Shown: positions 11,034 through 22,580, numbered from the stretch's first letter. The stretch: DNA of 48,060 bases from Ophiostoma sp. CBS 140.51 (GCA_029298735.1 JANSLP010000258.1:1-48060), one strand, 5' to 3'. The notes: generated by a model not told the origin, from the sequence alone. Made by a program: numbers and translations.

Positions 11034-14000
11034 ATGCCATTTTATCGGCAAGTATTGGGATGCCATTTACGCCTGTGTGCTGTGCGACGTATGAATTTAC
11101 GTGTGCAATGATTGTTTTATGATTCATTCATCTATCTAAATTGAGAGTCTTGATTGAATTGTTCTCTTCATGGAGACCTACGGGTCTCAGTCCCCTGCAC
11201 ATTATGAGCTTGATTATGTCCTCAAACTGCTGGGCTCCTAATGTCAAGCAGCTTGTCCTCTGATAATTTTGTCAGAGTTTGGACGCTGTTGACGATAGAT
11301 ATATCTTTCATCGTACATGGTAGCAGCGCCATTGTCGAATGTCCGTACGTATTGCTTGGCGCAAGCTCGGCTTTATTCATGCTTGTTGTTTCTGGTTTTG
11401 TTTCTTTGTTGTAATAATCGTCTTGTTGGGGAGGCTGATAAAGTGTCCCCTGTCAAGTAATAGTTTGGAGATCTAGGACTTTTTGTAGTCACATCACAAG
11501 ACCACATCTGCTACATTCACCATATCTGAATGGAGTGATGCAATTGTCAATTGGGCCAGTCAATGTGCTCGAATCTTGATGTTCCTGGAAGACTAGCGAC
11601 GATATTTTTAATTGTTCCCGATGAGATTGCCATATCTGCGCCTTGTGACAAAGCTCATGTGGGACAACGCGATATCAGCAGTTATCGTGGCAGTCGCTTA
11701 CGTTACAAACAACATTGAAACGGCGACATAGCCGGCCGGGGAGTATACCCGACGCTGTGCAGCCGCTGCGGATACGGATTGTATGAGAATACGTAATAAT
11801 ACTCGTCTGCTATTGCAGCACGGCCGACAGCACGAACCAAATACCAAGGCAGGCTGCAGCAACAATTTTCTCAGCTCGGCCAGCCGAATATGAGAGGCTT
11901 TACTTCCGCACTGTTAAGCCGTCCTCGCATGCGAGCTGGCAGCAATTGGGCAGCATTTGGAGAGAGAGATGCCTTTATGCGGCGCAGGTCCTGACAATTG
12001 CCGGGCAGCATGCAAAAGACGCCCAAATCCCCAAAACAAATCCCCAAAACAAGTCCACAAAATACCAAGCCGGAAGACCGATCGGCGGCCAGAATCGCAG
12101 GAGGACGGCAAACAACAATGGCCGACGCAGTATTGAGCATATTGACTCCAAACCCGATTTCCTGGTATTGAGACGAAACAAAGCCGGTATTGCGGTCGGA
12201 CGGCAGAAGCTGTTAGAAACTCCCCGTAAATGAACTGAGCCGCAAGAAATCGCCCAATCCAGGGCAGCGGTGAATTGAGTCGGTGTTTTGCTGAATTTGC
12301 TGAATATGCTTATTCTTAACGAGAATACGAACATTCAAAAATCAATGCGATTCCCCCCTACGTTCGGTCGTGTTCATATGTAGGACTTTTTAAACTCGCT
12401 CTGATATGCACCGATACGCACGGGAGACGGACACGGAGTTTTCTTTCGTGTCTCTTTTCGGAGCCATCCCCGACATTCGCTGCGGATTGCGGAGGGGTAG
12501 CGCCCTTTTTAGGCGAGCATCGTAGGGGATTGGCGGGTAGATGGCAGCTAAGACGGATGAATTCAGCGAGAAAGCAAGGGGCACTCGTGTGAGGACCTGC
12601 CCGATTCTGCTCTTCATGAAACCCGCCAACGCCGCCATCCGACGGTGTTTGTCGCTGACCGCTCTTGGCAACTGCCGCCGGTGATGGGGCCGGTATGCAT
12701 GTGAGCAAAAAGAGGGAGAAAACGATAAACAATTAAAGCACGAACGAATTAAAGCACATAGGTACATCCGCCGACGACACGGCGATCGATCTGCAATGCC
12801 ACAATTATCACAGTCGCACTGCCGTAGGACTCCTTTGCGCATACTCGCCAACGTCACCAACAGCGTCCATTGTGGCCCATGCTATATTTCCATTGGCTGC
12901 CTGGCCGGTGACCAAGGAAGCGAACAAAATAAAAAAGAAAGAAAAAAGACAATCCATGAATGGGTTGTGACAGGACGAGGACAGAAAGAGTGGGGCTAAG
13001 AACCAGCCCCGTCGAACCTGCCACCACACGCGGCACACTCCCGCGACAGGCCGCTTCGGCACCGATACACCTCAGATGAACTACAACCAAATGCCTGCCA
13101 ACTCACACCACTTTTGTTGTACCTCTTCAACTTAACTGCCAGAGTTGCCATTTCTTCATTGAGTTCTTTCTGTCATATTTCTCCGATTCAAAGTGTTTTG
13201 CCAACTGTATCGTGCATCTTCCCGGCGCATTGTGACCCAGCAGACGGGTGCTTGGACTCGGCAGCAGGGCTACGTTTTGGAGAAAATCAGCAGAAAAGTC
13301 AATTTACTTCCATGAAGAAAGAAGCACCACTTTATCACGCTACGATACGACATATGACACATTTGACACATTTTTGCCTGCACTGTCGGTGATTTATCCC
13401 CCTGTTATCTGACTGGATGGCTGTGTCGATTGCTCCTTCCGTATTATGTCTGGGTGGGCTCCGCTTGCCACGGCCTTGATGTGGGTCGCCACCGCCGAAC
13501 TTTCGCTGTTCTTGGCCGCACCGGAGCAGGCCCCTCTTGCTCTTTTCAGCGCTCTTTCGATTTGAGCCCTTCGACACTGAAAAGCAAGGCGGTCTTCTGT
13601 TTAATTGACTTCATTTCACCGAGCTCTTCGCGAGTTACGCTTTTGATTCTATTTTGTGAATTTTGGTCGTCCTTTGTCGATGACGTGCCCAACCTCTGTT
13701 TTGTCGTTTGCAATGTAGTTCCTGGGCCTTCCCCCTTGTAGGCGATGGCGCTAAATCACCGCGCGACGGGCTCGTGGCTCCGACGCCTTCCCTCCTTCCC
13801 CATTTTGGTGATTGACGCTCTTTCTGCACGCCGACCGCCGCGTGTGTCCAATCGTTACAAAGGAGGGAAAGTGCAACCCAGGATCTGATTGTGGGGACGG
13901 CTGTCTTGACATGCAAAAAAATCAGACGCCCAGGTGCCGTTGGCCGGAAGCCAATTTTCTTGGAAAGCTTGTCCTGGGAGAGCCAGGCCATTCCTACGCT

Positions 14001-14786
14001 GCACCACACTGCACCACACTGCACCCACACGAGCCACACCACGTCCTTTTACGTCCCTTGCCCGTGCCGTCTTTTGCGTAATGTGTCGATGGTGGAGCCC
14101 TGGAGCTCGGAGCCGGCGCGGAGAGCTGCTGCTATTTTTTCTACGAGTTTTCTGTTTGACCCGAGTCGCTCGTTCCCTCGCTGGGAAGGAGGCAAAAATG
14201 GACAGTAATAACATGACTTTGTTGGGGCGAGGCAGGAGCGATTGGAGTCTCTTACCTCCGAGATCGTTCATGACAAGCAGGGGGAATGGCAGTTTCCGTA
14301 TCTGTACTGACGCATGCCGATTGCAATTGACTCCTTTTATCTCGTCGTTTTTGAATCTGTCTTTGGATTCTTTCCATTCTTTTATTTTTTATTTTTCATT
14401 CTTGGTCCCTCTTTTGTACCCCAACCTTTGTGTAGGACTCCCATCCACAACACGGCATATTGACAATACACTCATTAAGTGCCGCTTTATCTATTTACAT
14501 ATTGAACACCATTTTTAGTATATATTAAGCAAGTCCACGTCCCTGGTTTATCAACAAACCTCACCTTCGACGGAAGACCTCGACGATATCGACAAAAAGG
14601 GTTGGCAACCCCGATGCCAAGAACCTAAGTCAACAGCACCACACAGCTCTCCCTCTTAATTACTTGCATGCACTTACACGCACCCACTGCCTCTACCCTT
14701 AATCAACTTTATATTACCCACAAAATTGCCTTACACCATCCATTTCCCCATCTCACACGGGTGAAGACAACTCCCCCACCTTCACC
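11034..14786. other. Intergenic region between the SDR and MFS genes
   Basis: About 3.75 kb with no supportable gene. Short frames on both strands lack domains and codon structure. Two exact 13-bp units (CAAATCCCCAAAA) lie at 12024-12049, and two CACCACACTG units lie near 14002-14021. From about 14340 the sequence becomes C/T- and then A/C-rich, as expected for the MFS promoter and leader. Confidence 0.45.
14519..14526 (+). promoter_or_regulatory. Possible TATA box of the MFS gene
   Basis: TATATATT lies about 260 bp upstream of the MFS start codon. The sequence between them is an A/C-rich leader without a competing ATG in a strong context. The position is plausible; the assignment is from sequence only. 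Confidence 0.35.
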
Positions 14787-16621
14787 ATGTTTGAAAAGAA
14801 CAAGGAGGAGGAAGTGACCTCTGGAACGCCGACGTCCGAGGTGTCGCGTGACCTCAGAGAAGAAGAGGACGACCTCGCCATTGAAGAGATTCAGCCTTTC
14901 AGCAATGTCTCCACGAGCGCCGCTGGTGTTCTCGATGAGAAGACATCCGGGTCCGATTCCGATGAAAAGGGATCCGTCAAGGGTGGCAACGGCGTTATCA
15001 CAAGCGTCACTGTCTCCCCAGAAAAAGAGGGCGAGGCCGGCACATCTACCGATCTGGAGGATGAAGGTCCGCCGCCACCACCATACTCCAGATTCACACA
15101 CCGGCAAAAGATTGGCATTACACTTACTGTGTCTTTTCTTGCCATCATTTCGCCATTGTCCGGCCAGATCTACCTTCCGGCCCTAAACTCTCTGGCAGAG
15201 GACCTGCACGTGCCCGTCTCGTCCATCAACCTGACCATCACCACATTTATGGTATGCGATTTCACCAACTAGAAAAAAAAAACCGAAAAAAGCAAATCAT
15301 AATCGATACTAACACCTTTTAGATCTTCCAAGGCATTACGCCTTCGTTCATCGGCAACTTCTCCGATGTCTATGGCCGCCGTCCTGCTTACCTCATTTGC
15401 TTCTCTATTTATGTCTTGGCCAACCTCGGCCTAGCCCTACAGGATAGCTACCCGGCACTTATTGTCCTGCGCTGTTTCCAGAGCATGGGCAGCAGTGCCA
15501 CCATCTCACTGAGCAGTGCTACCGTCGCTGATCTGGTGACACGCGCTGAGCGTGGCAAGTACATTGGATTTGCTGCCATGGGTGTCACCCTCGGCCCGGC
15601 GCTCGGACCCGTTGCCGGTGGTCTGCTCACCCAGTACTTTGGCTGGCACGGCATTTTTTGGTTCTTGCTGATCCTATCGTCCGTCTTGTTTACCTTCATG
15701 TTCTGCTTCCTGCCAGAGACTTGCCGCAACATCGTCGGTAACGGCAGCGTGCTGCCTCCCTGGTGGAACATGTCCCTCTACCAGTTCTTGAATACACGCC
15801 GACTCACTGTGGCTGAACGCGCAGAAGTCGGTGACCGTTCCACATTGGCTCGCGGCCGTCGCCGGCCCAACCCCTTTGCTGCTCTCAAGATCTTGATGGA
15901 GCGCGAAGGAGGCGTGACCCTGGGCTGCGGCTCGCTGCTGGCTGGTGGCTATTTCATGATCACCACGACCTTGTCTGAGCAGCTGCGTGATCGTTTCGGT
16001 TACTCACCCGTCAAAGTTGGCCTCTGCTACCTGCCTCTGGGTTTCGGCACGCTATCTTCACGTTGGACCATTGGTTTGCTGCTTGATTGGAATTTCCGGC
16101 GTTGGGCCCGCATACTGGGTCTGACAATCGACCTCGACAAGCAGCAAAATCTGGACGTCTTTCCCATTGAGAAGATCCGCCTGCAGATCTCCATCTGTGC
16201 CATCTATGCGGCGTCTGTGGCCGTCATCGCCTACGGCTGGACCATGGGCAGCCACGCCTCGCTTGCCGGTATTGAGGTGTCTCTCTTTTTCATGGGCGTT
16301 TTCTTTGCGGGAGCCATGAACGGCATCAACACCCTCATTGTCGACACCCACGCCGAATCGCCCGCTACGGCTGTCGCCGCCAACAACCTGTTTCGCTGCT
16401 TTGTCAGCTCCGGCGGTACTGCTATTGCTCTGCCACTCATCAACCGCATCGGCATCGGCTTCACGGGTGTTCTAATTGCTGGCATATGGGTGGCATTTAG
16501 TCCCGTCCTGTGGCTGGTCATGTTCCGCGGTGCCGAGTGGCGGAAGAACACAATGGCCAAGAAGGCCGCAAAGCAGGCTGCTAGAGATGCGAAGAAAGCA
16601 GAAGCATCGTCAAACGTGTAA
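14787..16621 (+). CDS. Major facilitator, DHA1 drug:H+ antiporter family, QDR-like
   Basis: Two exons, 14787-15251 and 15323-16621, give 587 aa. The 71-nt intron (GTATGC to TTTTAG) is phase 0 and lies within the first membrane pair. The first ~108 residues are acidic, Ser/Glu-rich and cytosolic. TM1 is around KIGITLTVSFLAII, and the TM2-TM3 loop carries the MFS motif-A form NFSDVYGRRPAY. A motif-C-like segment (LGPALGPVAGG) is typical of antiporters. The segment ETCRNIVGNGS and the mid-loop DWNFRRWARILG with PIEKIRLQI resemble the QDR subgroup of fungal DHA1 transporters, which export quinidine-type drugs, polyamines or organic acids at the plasma membrane. Which substrate this one moves is not visible. 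The length suits a 12-TM protein with a long N-terminal tail and a central loop. The basic, Ala/Lys-rich C-terminus is cytosolic. Confidence 0.92.
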
Positions 16622-17858
16622 AAAGAAAAGGAAAAAAGGATACATGGGAACATTTGACATTGAGCCTATTAGTTATGAAGGGGTTCTTTCTTTTCTTCTT
16701 CTTTTACGTTGCTTAAATGCCTGGCATTTAGTGCTCATTTTTGCAAGGTTAGCCTTTCATTTTCATTTCTTTGGCATACATTTTGGGCGGCGTTTTTTCA
16801 AATTCGGTTCGAGTCATGTACATGCATGCTAGTGTTCATCATAATGAGGGGTCTGTCTGGTCGGCATGCCGTGATGCCGAAAGGGGAGGTGGCTCGGGAT
16901 TCTCCGTCTTATTTGCTGCACAGACAACACAGCTACGAAAAGTACTAAGAAATGAAATATCTGGTTTTCGAAAATCCCACGATACTCATATCGTCTGCCG
17001 GCAAGTTTAACGGAACACTGCTTATGGTCATTCTCAAGAGATGCTGACATGATGCGTGAGGACTGTACGATATCTCCAACGGACACTCACTTTATTCTGC
17101 TTAATTTCCGTCAATGAACACACCTTTTTTAACACCTCTAGCTTCAATTGACATCTCATATGAAATCACTGACAGGATGACGACGTCAGCGTTTGAGCTG
17201 TCGTGAATCATCGATAGTATACGGTCACGTGCTGTCATCAAGGGCCCACATCGCCGGCTCATACGCCCTGCGGTTGACAACCATTTTGGAGGGGCCTTTT
17301 GCCTTTGTGATCCGCTTTCAAGCAGTGAGATCCAATTCACCCAATTGACTGTCACGAAATCCACGAAAACTCCCCAGATTAGACCAGCCCAGTCACAAAA
17401 GTCTCCAGCTTAAAGAAGAAAAAGGTTCCATCCATCCTGTAGTTTGAATCCTATGAGATTCTTATTTCCTTCTTTTCCTTCTTTTTGATTCTTCGTCACC
17501 TTCATCTTTCCTTCTCTCGCTTCTTCGCGCTTTTGTCTCCGCCGGCATTCCATCTTTTTTTCTCTTTTTTTTGCCAAATATAAACCGTACATAAGCGAGC
17601 ATCGCCAAAAGTTGACTTGCTTCAAAAGAACATAGCCCCAATCTCTGACGCCAACACAAACCCCCACCCACCGAAAAAGATAAGATAAACAAGGGGCCCA
17701 GTCAACGCCGATACCAAGACCAGCAGCTTTGCTCGGCCTAAATCCACTCCAATTCATCAACGAGCCAGACACTTTTCTTGATCCAAAAAAACAGCAACCA
17801 CCAGGAGAGTTATACACCACCTCGTGACCCCAATTCAACCACACCAGGAACGGAACCA
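16622..17858. other. Spacer and promoter region between the MFS and D-2-hydroxyacid dehydrogenase genes
   Basis: No supportable gene. It holds the MFS 3' UTR, an E-box-like CACGTG at about 17225, a TGACGACGTCA element at about 17176, a TATA-like site (17579-17584), and a C/T-rich tract at about 17460-17570. The last 280 bp look like the leader of the dehydrogenase gene and include two adjacent GATA motifs at about 17679-17688. Confidence 0.4.
17579..17584 (+). promoter_or_regulatory. Possible TATA box of the D-2-hydroxyacid dehydrogenase gene
   Basis: TATAAA lies directly after a long C/T tract and about 280 bp upstream of the first ATG. GATAAGATAA at 17679-17688, a pair of GATA-factor core sites, falls between this box and the ATG, so it may lie within the leader. 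Confidence 0.35.
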
Positions 17859-19454
17859 ATGCCCCTGCGGCCGGACCTCTTCTCTGGTTCTAGTGCGCCA
17901 CTTACACGACGACTAGCAACGGCGTTTGCTAGAACCATTGGTAAAGCCACACAGCTGCAAGACTCCAATTCAACTGCGGTATCCGCCGTGGCATCAGCAG
18001 GCGTATCAGTGGCACCAGCCGTATCGGTGAGAACAGCGGTATCAGCCATATCGTCCAAATCAGCAGCATCAGCGACATCAGCATCAGCGTCGTTTTCCGG
18101 TTTGTCTTTTGCGCCGTCTGCGTATTTCCGGCGGCCCTCGGGACAGCATCCACAACATCAGCCGCTCTTTCCTGTCCCGCAGGCCGCGGCCCCGCAAACT
18201 TGTGCGCTGCTAGCTCAAGCATTATATAGCACGCCGCGCCTTCCCGCGGCCCCGTCGTCCACACGCAGCTCCTTCCGCTCCTATTCCACATCGCTCCTGC
18301 CTTCCACATCCCGCCCCGGTCACTCCTTCCTGTCTAGAACCCCCTCCATTTTACCCCAGAAGAGAATGGCAAGCTCAGCCGCCAACGGCCCCAACCTTGA
18401 CGTGTCGGCGCATGTCGCGCCTGCCGATACTTCGGTCCACGATCCTCCGTTGCCGCAGCATCTCAAGATTGTCGCTCTCGAGACCTTCTTTACGCCGCTG
18501 CCGCCACTGATCGTGCCCAAGCCGTACACGTACGATCTCGTCGAGTATGAGCGCACTACCCCGGCTCAGGTCGCTGAGCGTATCCAGGACGCCGATATTG
18601 TCATCACGACAGTCGTGCCTATCCGCGCTGCTGCTTTGGCCGCCACCAATGCGCCCCGTTTGAAACTCATTGCCGTAATGGCCTCGGGTGTCGACTCAGT
18701 TGACTTGGCTGCCTGCAGCGCTCGTGGAATCCGCGTCCTCAACAGCCCCAACTGCAACTCGGTCGCCGTCGCCGAGCACGTTGTGTCCCTCTATCTGGCA
18801 ACACGCCGCTCCCTGTTTCAGGTGCAGCGCGCCCTGGGCCGCGGCGAGTGGTCCCACATGGGCGGCATTATGATGCGCGCGTACACAGCAGGTGCACCGC
18901 CGCGCAGCTGCCAAGACGAGACCGTTGGCATCATTGGCTATGGCGGCGTCGGCAAGGAAGCAGAGCGGCTGTTTGGTGCGCTGGGGATGAAAGTGATTGT
19001 CTCTGGCCGGCGAGGTGAGGATGTCTCAAAGCGCAGCGACGGCCGTGTGGCCTTTGAGGAGGTCATCCAGCATGCCAGCGTCATCGTTGTGTGCTGCCCG
19101 CTGGTTCCGGACACCAAAGATCTGATTGGCGCGGCCGAGTTCACCAAGATGCAACCCGATGCCATCATTATCAATGTGGCCCGAGGCGGCATTGTGAACG
19201 AACAGGCACTGGTGGCTGCTCTGCGCGAAAACCGCATTGGTGGTGCAGGCGTGGACGTTTTTGACCGCGAGCCGGCGACGCCAGAAACCGACGTTCTTGT
19301 CGCAGCCGCCACTTCCGAAGATTTGAATCTAGTCGTCACAGGCCATACGGCGTGGGTATCGGCGAGCACGCGGGCCAACTACCAGAGAGTAGTGCAGGAG
19401 AATGTTGAGCGGTTCATCCGGGGCACAATCGATGCGGACCGGACAAAGGCGTAA
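17859..19454 (+). CDS. D-isomer-specific 2-hydroxyacid dehydrogenase (glycerate/hydroxypyruvate reductase-like), N-terminally extended
   Basis: One exon. The open frame begins at 17778, but its first ATG is at 17859, giving 531 aa. The catalytic part starts near the internal ATG at 18366 (M170, MASSAANG), from which the product would be 362 aa, closer to the usual family length. In the long form the NAD-binding loop GYGGVG is at about 359-364. The Arg-Glu-His catalytic set is complete: R442 in NVARGGIVNE, E471 in DREPATPE and H496 in TGHTAWVS. These enzymes reduce 2-keto acids to D-2-hydroxy acids with NAD(P)H. The N-terminal ~170 residues start with MPLRPDLFSGSSAPLTRRL and are rich in Arg, Ser and Ala without acidic residues near the start, like a mitochondrial presequence. 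A repetitive Ala/Ser/Val stretch follows. Two translation starts, giving mitochondrial and cytosolic forms, are possible (inference). Confidence 0.9.
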   Translation: MPLRPDLFSGSSAPLTRRLATAFARTIGKATQLQDSNSTAVSAVASAGVSVAPAVSVRTAVSAISSKSAASATSASASFSGLSFAPSAYFRRPSGQHPQHQPLFPVPQAAAPQTCALLAQALYSTPRLPAAPSSTRSSFRSYSTSLLPSTSRPGHSFLSRTPSILPQKRMASSAANGPNLDVSAHVAPADTSVHDPPLPQHLKIVALETFFTPLPPLIVPKPYTYDLVEYERTTPAQVAERIQDADIVITTVVPIRAAALAATNAPRLKLIAVMASGVDSVDLAACSARGIRVLNSPNCNSVAVAEHVVSLYLATRRSLFQVQRALGRGEWSHMGGIMMRAYTAGAPPRSCQDETVGIIGYGGVGKEAERLFGALGMKVIVSGRRGEDVSKRSDGRVAFEEVIQHASVIVVCCPLVPDTKDLIGAAEFTKMQPDAIIINVARGGIVNEQALVAALRENRIGGAGVDVFDREPATPETDVLVAAATSEDLNLVVTGHTAWVSASTRANYQRVVQENVERFIRGTIDADRTKA

Positions 19455-19588
19455 TGTGGTATAGTATTTAGAACAAGTGTCTGGTATAATATATCAATAG
19501 AAAATAAGTGCATCCTTCCTTGTTGGCAAATGTGAAAATGTTGGTTCTTGGCGTTCATATCGTACACCCCTCTTCCGCCTTATCCAAC

Positions 19589-20308
19589 TCAACGCCTCCG
19601 ACCATTTTGCTTCCTCGTCTTTGCCTTTTTCATTTTCCGAGGAAATGTGCCGGGAGAGGAAATTCCTTCAACCGTGGCCTGATTCTTCTTCTCGTTTCCA
19701 CCAGCTAGGGTGGCTGCATCGGATGCCATGTCCTCTGATGGAGCGACTGACAATCCAACCTTGCCCCTCGTAGATGCCGAAGATGCCGAGCTTTCCGAGG
19801 ATGCTGATGACGGCGAAGATACGGAAGTCAAAGACTCGGGCACCGACTTGGCACGCGTGCCCGCTCGGTTCGCCCGTGTACTTCCACTGCCCACCTTTCC
19901 AGCCCCAACCGCTGCTGTTGTCGTTGTTGTCGTGTACTCTGCCGGGTAGTAATAGTAATAGGCTTGACTATCACTACCACCACCTCGGACTGCACCACCG
20001 CCACCAGCTCCGACTGTCCTGGTGGCATATGATGTTGTATCTGTATAGTAGGACCGGGAGCTGCGGCTGCGACTACGCCGACGACGTCCTGCAAAACGCG
20101 ACGAGTACGTCATGGCGATGCAGCCGATAAGAAGTAAAAAGAAAAATATGCCAAGAACGATGGCTGCGATGGCACCGGGACTGAGGTAGTGATGCCAGCC
20201 TGGTGGGTGATCGAAAGGTGGGCCACCACCGCCAGGAGGACCGCCCGGTGCCCAGTCGCGTGAGAAAAGGATGGCAAGGATGCGGTCGAATGCTGTGGTC
20301 GGCGCCAT
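19589..20308 (-). CDS. Putative single-pass membrane protein with a Ser-rich basic tail
   Basis: A 239-aa frame opening with ATG, convergent with the D-2-hydroxyacid dehydrogenase (134 bp apart). A Gly/Pro-rich N-terminus of about 40 residues precedes one strong hydrophobic segment at about 43-66 (GAIAAIVLGIFFFLLLIGC). This is followed directly by an Arg/Ser cluster (RRRRSRSRSSRS), so the C-terminus should be cytosolic by the positive-inside rule. The tail has a Tyr run, a Thr run, a long Ser/Ala stretch and a Lys/Arg-rich end. This architecture is common among fungal membrane proteins of unknown function. No enzyme motif is visible and I do not recognise the family. An AT-rich TATA-like stretch (about 20341-20351) lies just upstream. 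The sustained frame and coherent topology favour a real gene. Confidence 0.6.
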   Translation of the reverse strand: MAPTTAFDRILAILFSRDWAPGGPPGGGGPPFDHPPGWHHYLSPGAIAAIVLGIFFFLLLIGCIAMTYSSRFAGRRRRSRSRSSRSYYTDTTSYATRTVGAGGGGAVRGGGSDSQAYYYYYPAEYTTTTTTAAVGAGKVGSGSTRANRAGTRAKSVPESLTSVSSPSSASSESSASSASTRGKVGLSVAPSEDMASDAATLAGGNEKKNQATVEGISSPGTFPRKMKKAKTRKQNGRRR

Positions 20309-21993
20309 TGCTGAGGAGTCGCGTATGCCGGATGATGGAATTTTATAATATGAAGTAAGGCCCTGGCTCAGGATGTCTTACGGCTAAGAAAATCTCTTTC
20401 AGAGGACCGAGTAGTGTGGTATCACGACAGCTTATGTGTGTTTTGTGACAAAAGGCAGCCCGCCTATAACATTTATTGTGCATATGCATGTTCAGGTAGT
20501 GGAAGGAGGTGAAAGACCTTCTTTGATCTATTTATCTGAGTAGTGGGCATGCGGGAAAAGAGCAATAAAGATGTTTCTGCACCTACAATTGCTTGACAGA
20601 TATTCCAGCCTCCTTATTTTTCTGTGATATGAACAGTCCATGGAGTAAAGGCAAATATAGACTAAATTTAATCTATACAGAACGTGGAAACAGAGGACTT
20701 TGCAAAATTGTCCGAGAAAGAGACTCCGTAAGATACCTGTAGACGAGATGGAGAAACACTTGGCAGACGATGACAACCAGGTAGTAGAAGGAGATACAAT
20801 GATGAGAAAGTCTGGACCGGGATGTAAGTAGCTATCCTTCATGTCCAATATGTCAATATGGGGGCTGGTCAACTATTATCCATTTAACCAGATGTCCAAT
20901 AACGTGGTATTAAATAGGGAGATACGAGAAGCTTAGATGAACAACCAACTGCCGGGTAATTGTGCCTGGTTAAGTACCTGTTCAGATGTCGGCCTTTGCT
21001 TTCTATTTGTCCTTGAATATTCTAGACCCTTTACACACTCAGGACCAAATGCCACTCCTAGCTGCCGCTCCCCGTAGTACATACATATGCTACCTCCTGG
21101 ACACCGAGTATGAGATCGAGAAGAATAAACACATCGGTAGATAGACTTCACGTCGATTAAGTCAATTGTCTGTACCGCAGCCCAATGAGAAGAGAGGCGG
21201 CCGTATTTGCATTTTACTGTCGTGGTAGGTGGAATTGTGATGGTTCTCGATTTGTAACTGTTGGTGGTATTTTCTGTCGAAATCATGAGTGTTTGTGTCT
21301 TGTCTTCTGCCGAATATTTTGCAGCCAGAGGGAAGTCATGTGTAAAGTTGTCATGCTTGCCGTGTGTACCTCAATTGTGTCGTTGGCTCTTTCCAAAAGC
21401 AGCAGTCACTGCTCATCATTGACTACGACAGCAACTTCTTCCTAAAACACCAAATGCACCTACTTTAAGCCTACTCTTGCCTTAATGAGAAGATGCAATG
21501 AACGGAGTCAAAACAAACAATCCCCTTGAGCTGCTTTCAATCACAGACTCCCCTCTCAGCCAAATAACACCCATACTTGATGCATCATGGCGATCGCTCC
21601 GACATTTGCAAGCCTTGCTGCAACCTTGCAAATCAATTTTAGGCGACCGACCAGCCAACAACCCAAGTCAGCATGACGCAAAAGCCATGCAGCCACAAGG
21701 CATCCGTGTCGCCTTTTTGCGTTTTGCGTCCTGGGGAAAAGTTTGGGGGCCATTGCTCGACCAATCGTCGAAGGATGGCTGCGATGCATGCGGCTGAAAT
21801 GCACTTGCCGCTCTCTTCTATCCCACTGCATCATCGGCGGGGTGAAGCTGGACAATTTCTCGGATGACAGCAACACACGGGTTCAAAAATAAACAAGCCT
21901 CACTAGCGATATTTGAAGCGTTATTCTTTGAGCTCCCTTGCCGCCTCACAACGACACATTCTCTCATTCGTCTTGACGCCTACATCAACAATC
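20309..21993. other. Intergenic region without a recognisable gene
   Basis: About 1.7 kb of moderately AT-rich DNA. Short frames on both strands (for example minus 20933-21286) lack domains and credible starts. The last ~110 bp before 21994 have the A/C-rich character of a fungal 5' leader. Confidence 0.45.
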
Positions 21994-22274
21994 ATGTCCT
22001 CCTACAAGCTACAGCCATCCCAGACAGATCGCATTTCAGCGCCCGCTGGATTGGCTCAACTAGAACCGTATGATGCTAGCGAAGATCCATCCCGCGTGCA
22101 CGGAGATCGGCCGCGAATACGAGAACGGTCACGGGGGCGTCGACGGGAGCCAATTCAGGAGTACGACAGCGACTGGATGTCCGTTAGGGTGAGCCCTGTG
22201 ACGGCCGCCAGGCGTTGGCGTACAGTTATTGGGTGTTCTCGGTTTTGCAGGCCGTCCGTCGTGAGTTTGATTAA
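21994..22274 (+). CDS. Possible small or truncated gene (5' end of an unknown gene)
   Basis: An ATG in a good fungal context, after an A/C-rich leader ending ACATCAACAATC, opens a 65-codon frame (MSSYKLQPSQTDRIS to YDSDWMSVR) that is hydrophilic with an Arg/Ser-rich centre. The frame meets a GTGAGC donor at 22189. A TTTTGCAG acceptor at 22250 would join it in phase to a few codons ending in a stop at 22272-22274, giving about 72 aa. An alternative is that this is the surviving 5' end of a larger gene cut by the retroelement-like fragment that starts in the same place on the other strand. The family was not recognised. Confidence 0.3.
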
Positions 22275-22580
22275 GAGCCTGTTGTCCGCCTTCGGGTTGG
22301 CGCCCGGCCTAGTGGCTGTGGCAGCGCTATACAGGGGTCGTGTCGGGAGAATAAGGTTGGTGGCAGCCGCCCGGGGTCTCGACAGAGTCGCCGCGTAGCT
22401 CCGTACAGGATGTCCTGTGGATTGTCGTTGGTCTGTCTGTTGGAGCGCGCTGGTGAGGCAGGTTGGGAATCCCAGTGATAGCTGTCTCGCCGCGGCCCGT
22501 TCCGGGCCGTCCTCGATTGAATCCACGTATGTTTTGTTGCCCTGTGTAGGGCCTGTAGTAGAGACGGTCCCAATTTTCGC
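22155..22580 (-). mobile_element. Fragment resembling a fungal LINE (Tad1-type) ORF1
   Basis: The minus strand carries an open frame of about 140 codons. Its end reads ADNRLLIKLTTDG, then HPITVRQRLAAVTGLTLTDI, preceded by a SYAATLS element and an Ala/Pro/Thr-rich linker. From memory, this order (SYA motif, low-complexity linker, then DxRxxIRL and an xxVRxxL segment) matches the gag-like ORF1 of fungal Tad1-clade LINEs. No endonuclease or reverse transcriptase follows, so it would be a short relic. The frame stops at 22155, inside the exon of the plus-strand candidate gene. The call rests on motif resemblance only. Confidence 0.4.

Noticed and set aside
17778..17858. Start of the D-2-hydroxyacid dehydrogenase at 17778
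   Set aside because: The first codon of that frame is TTG. The first ATG is at 17859.
10014..19454. Secondary-metabolite cluster formed by the SDR, MFS and D-2-hydroxyacid dehydrogenase
   Set aside because: There is no polyketide, peptide or terpene backbone enzyme, and the gaps are 1.2-3.7 kb.
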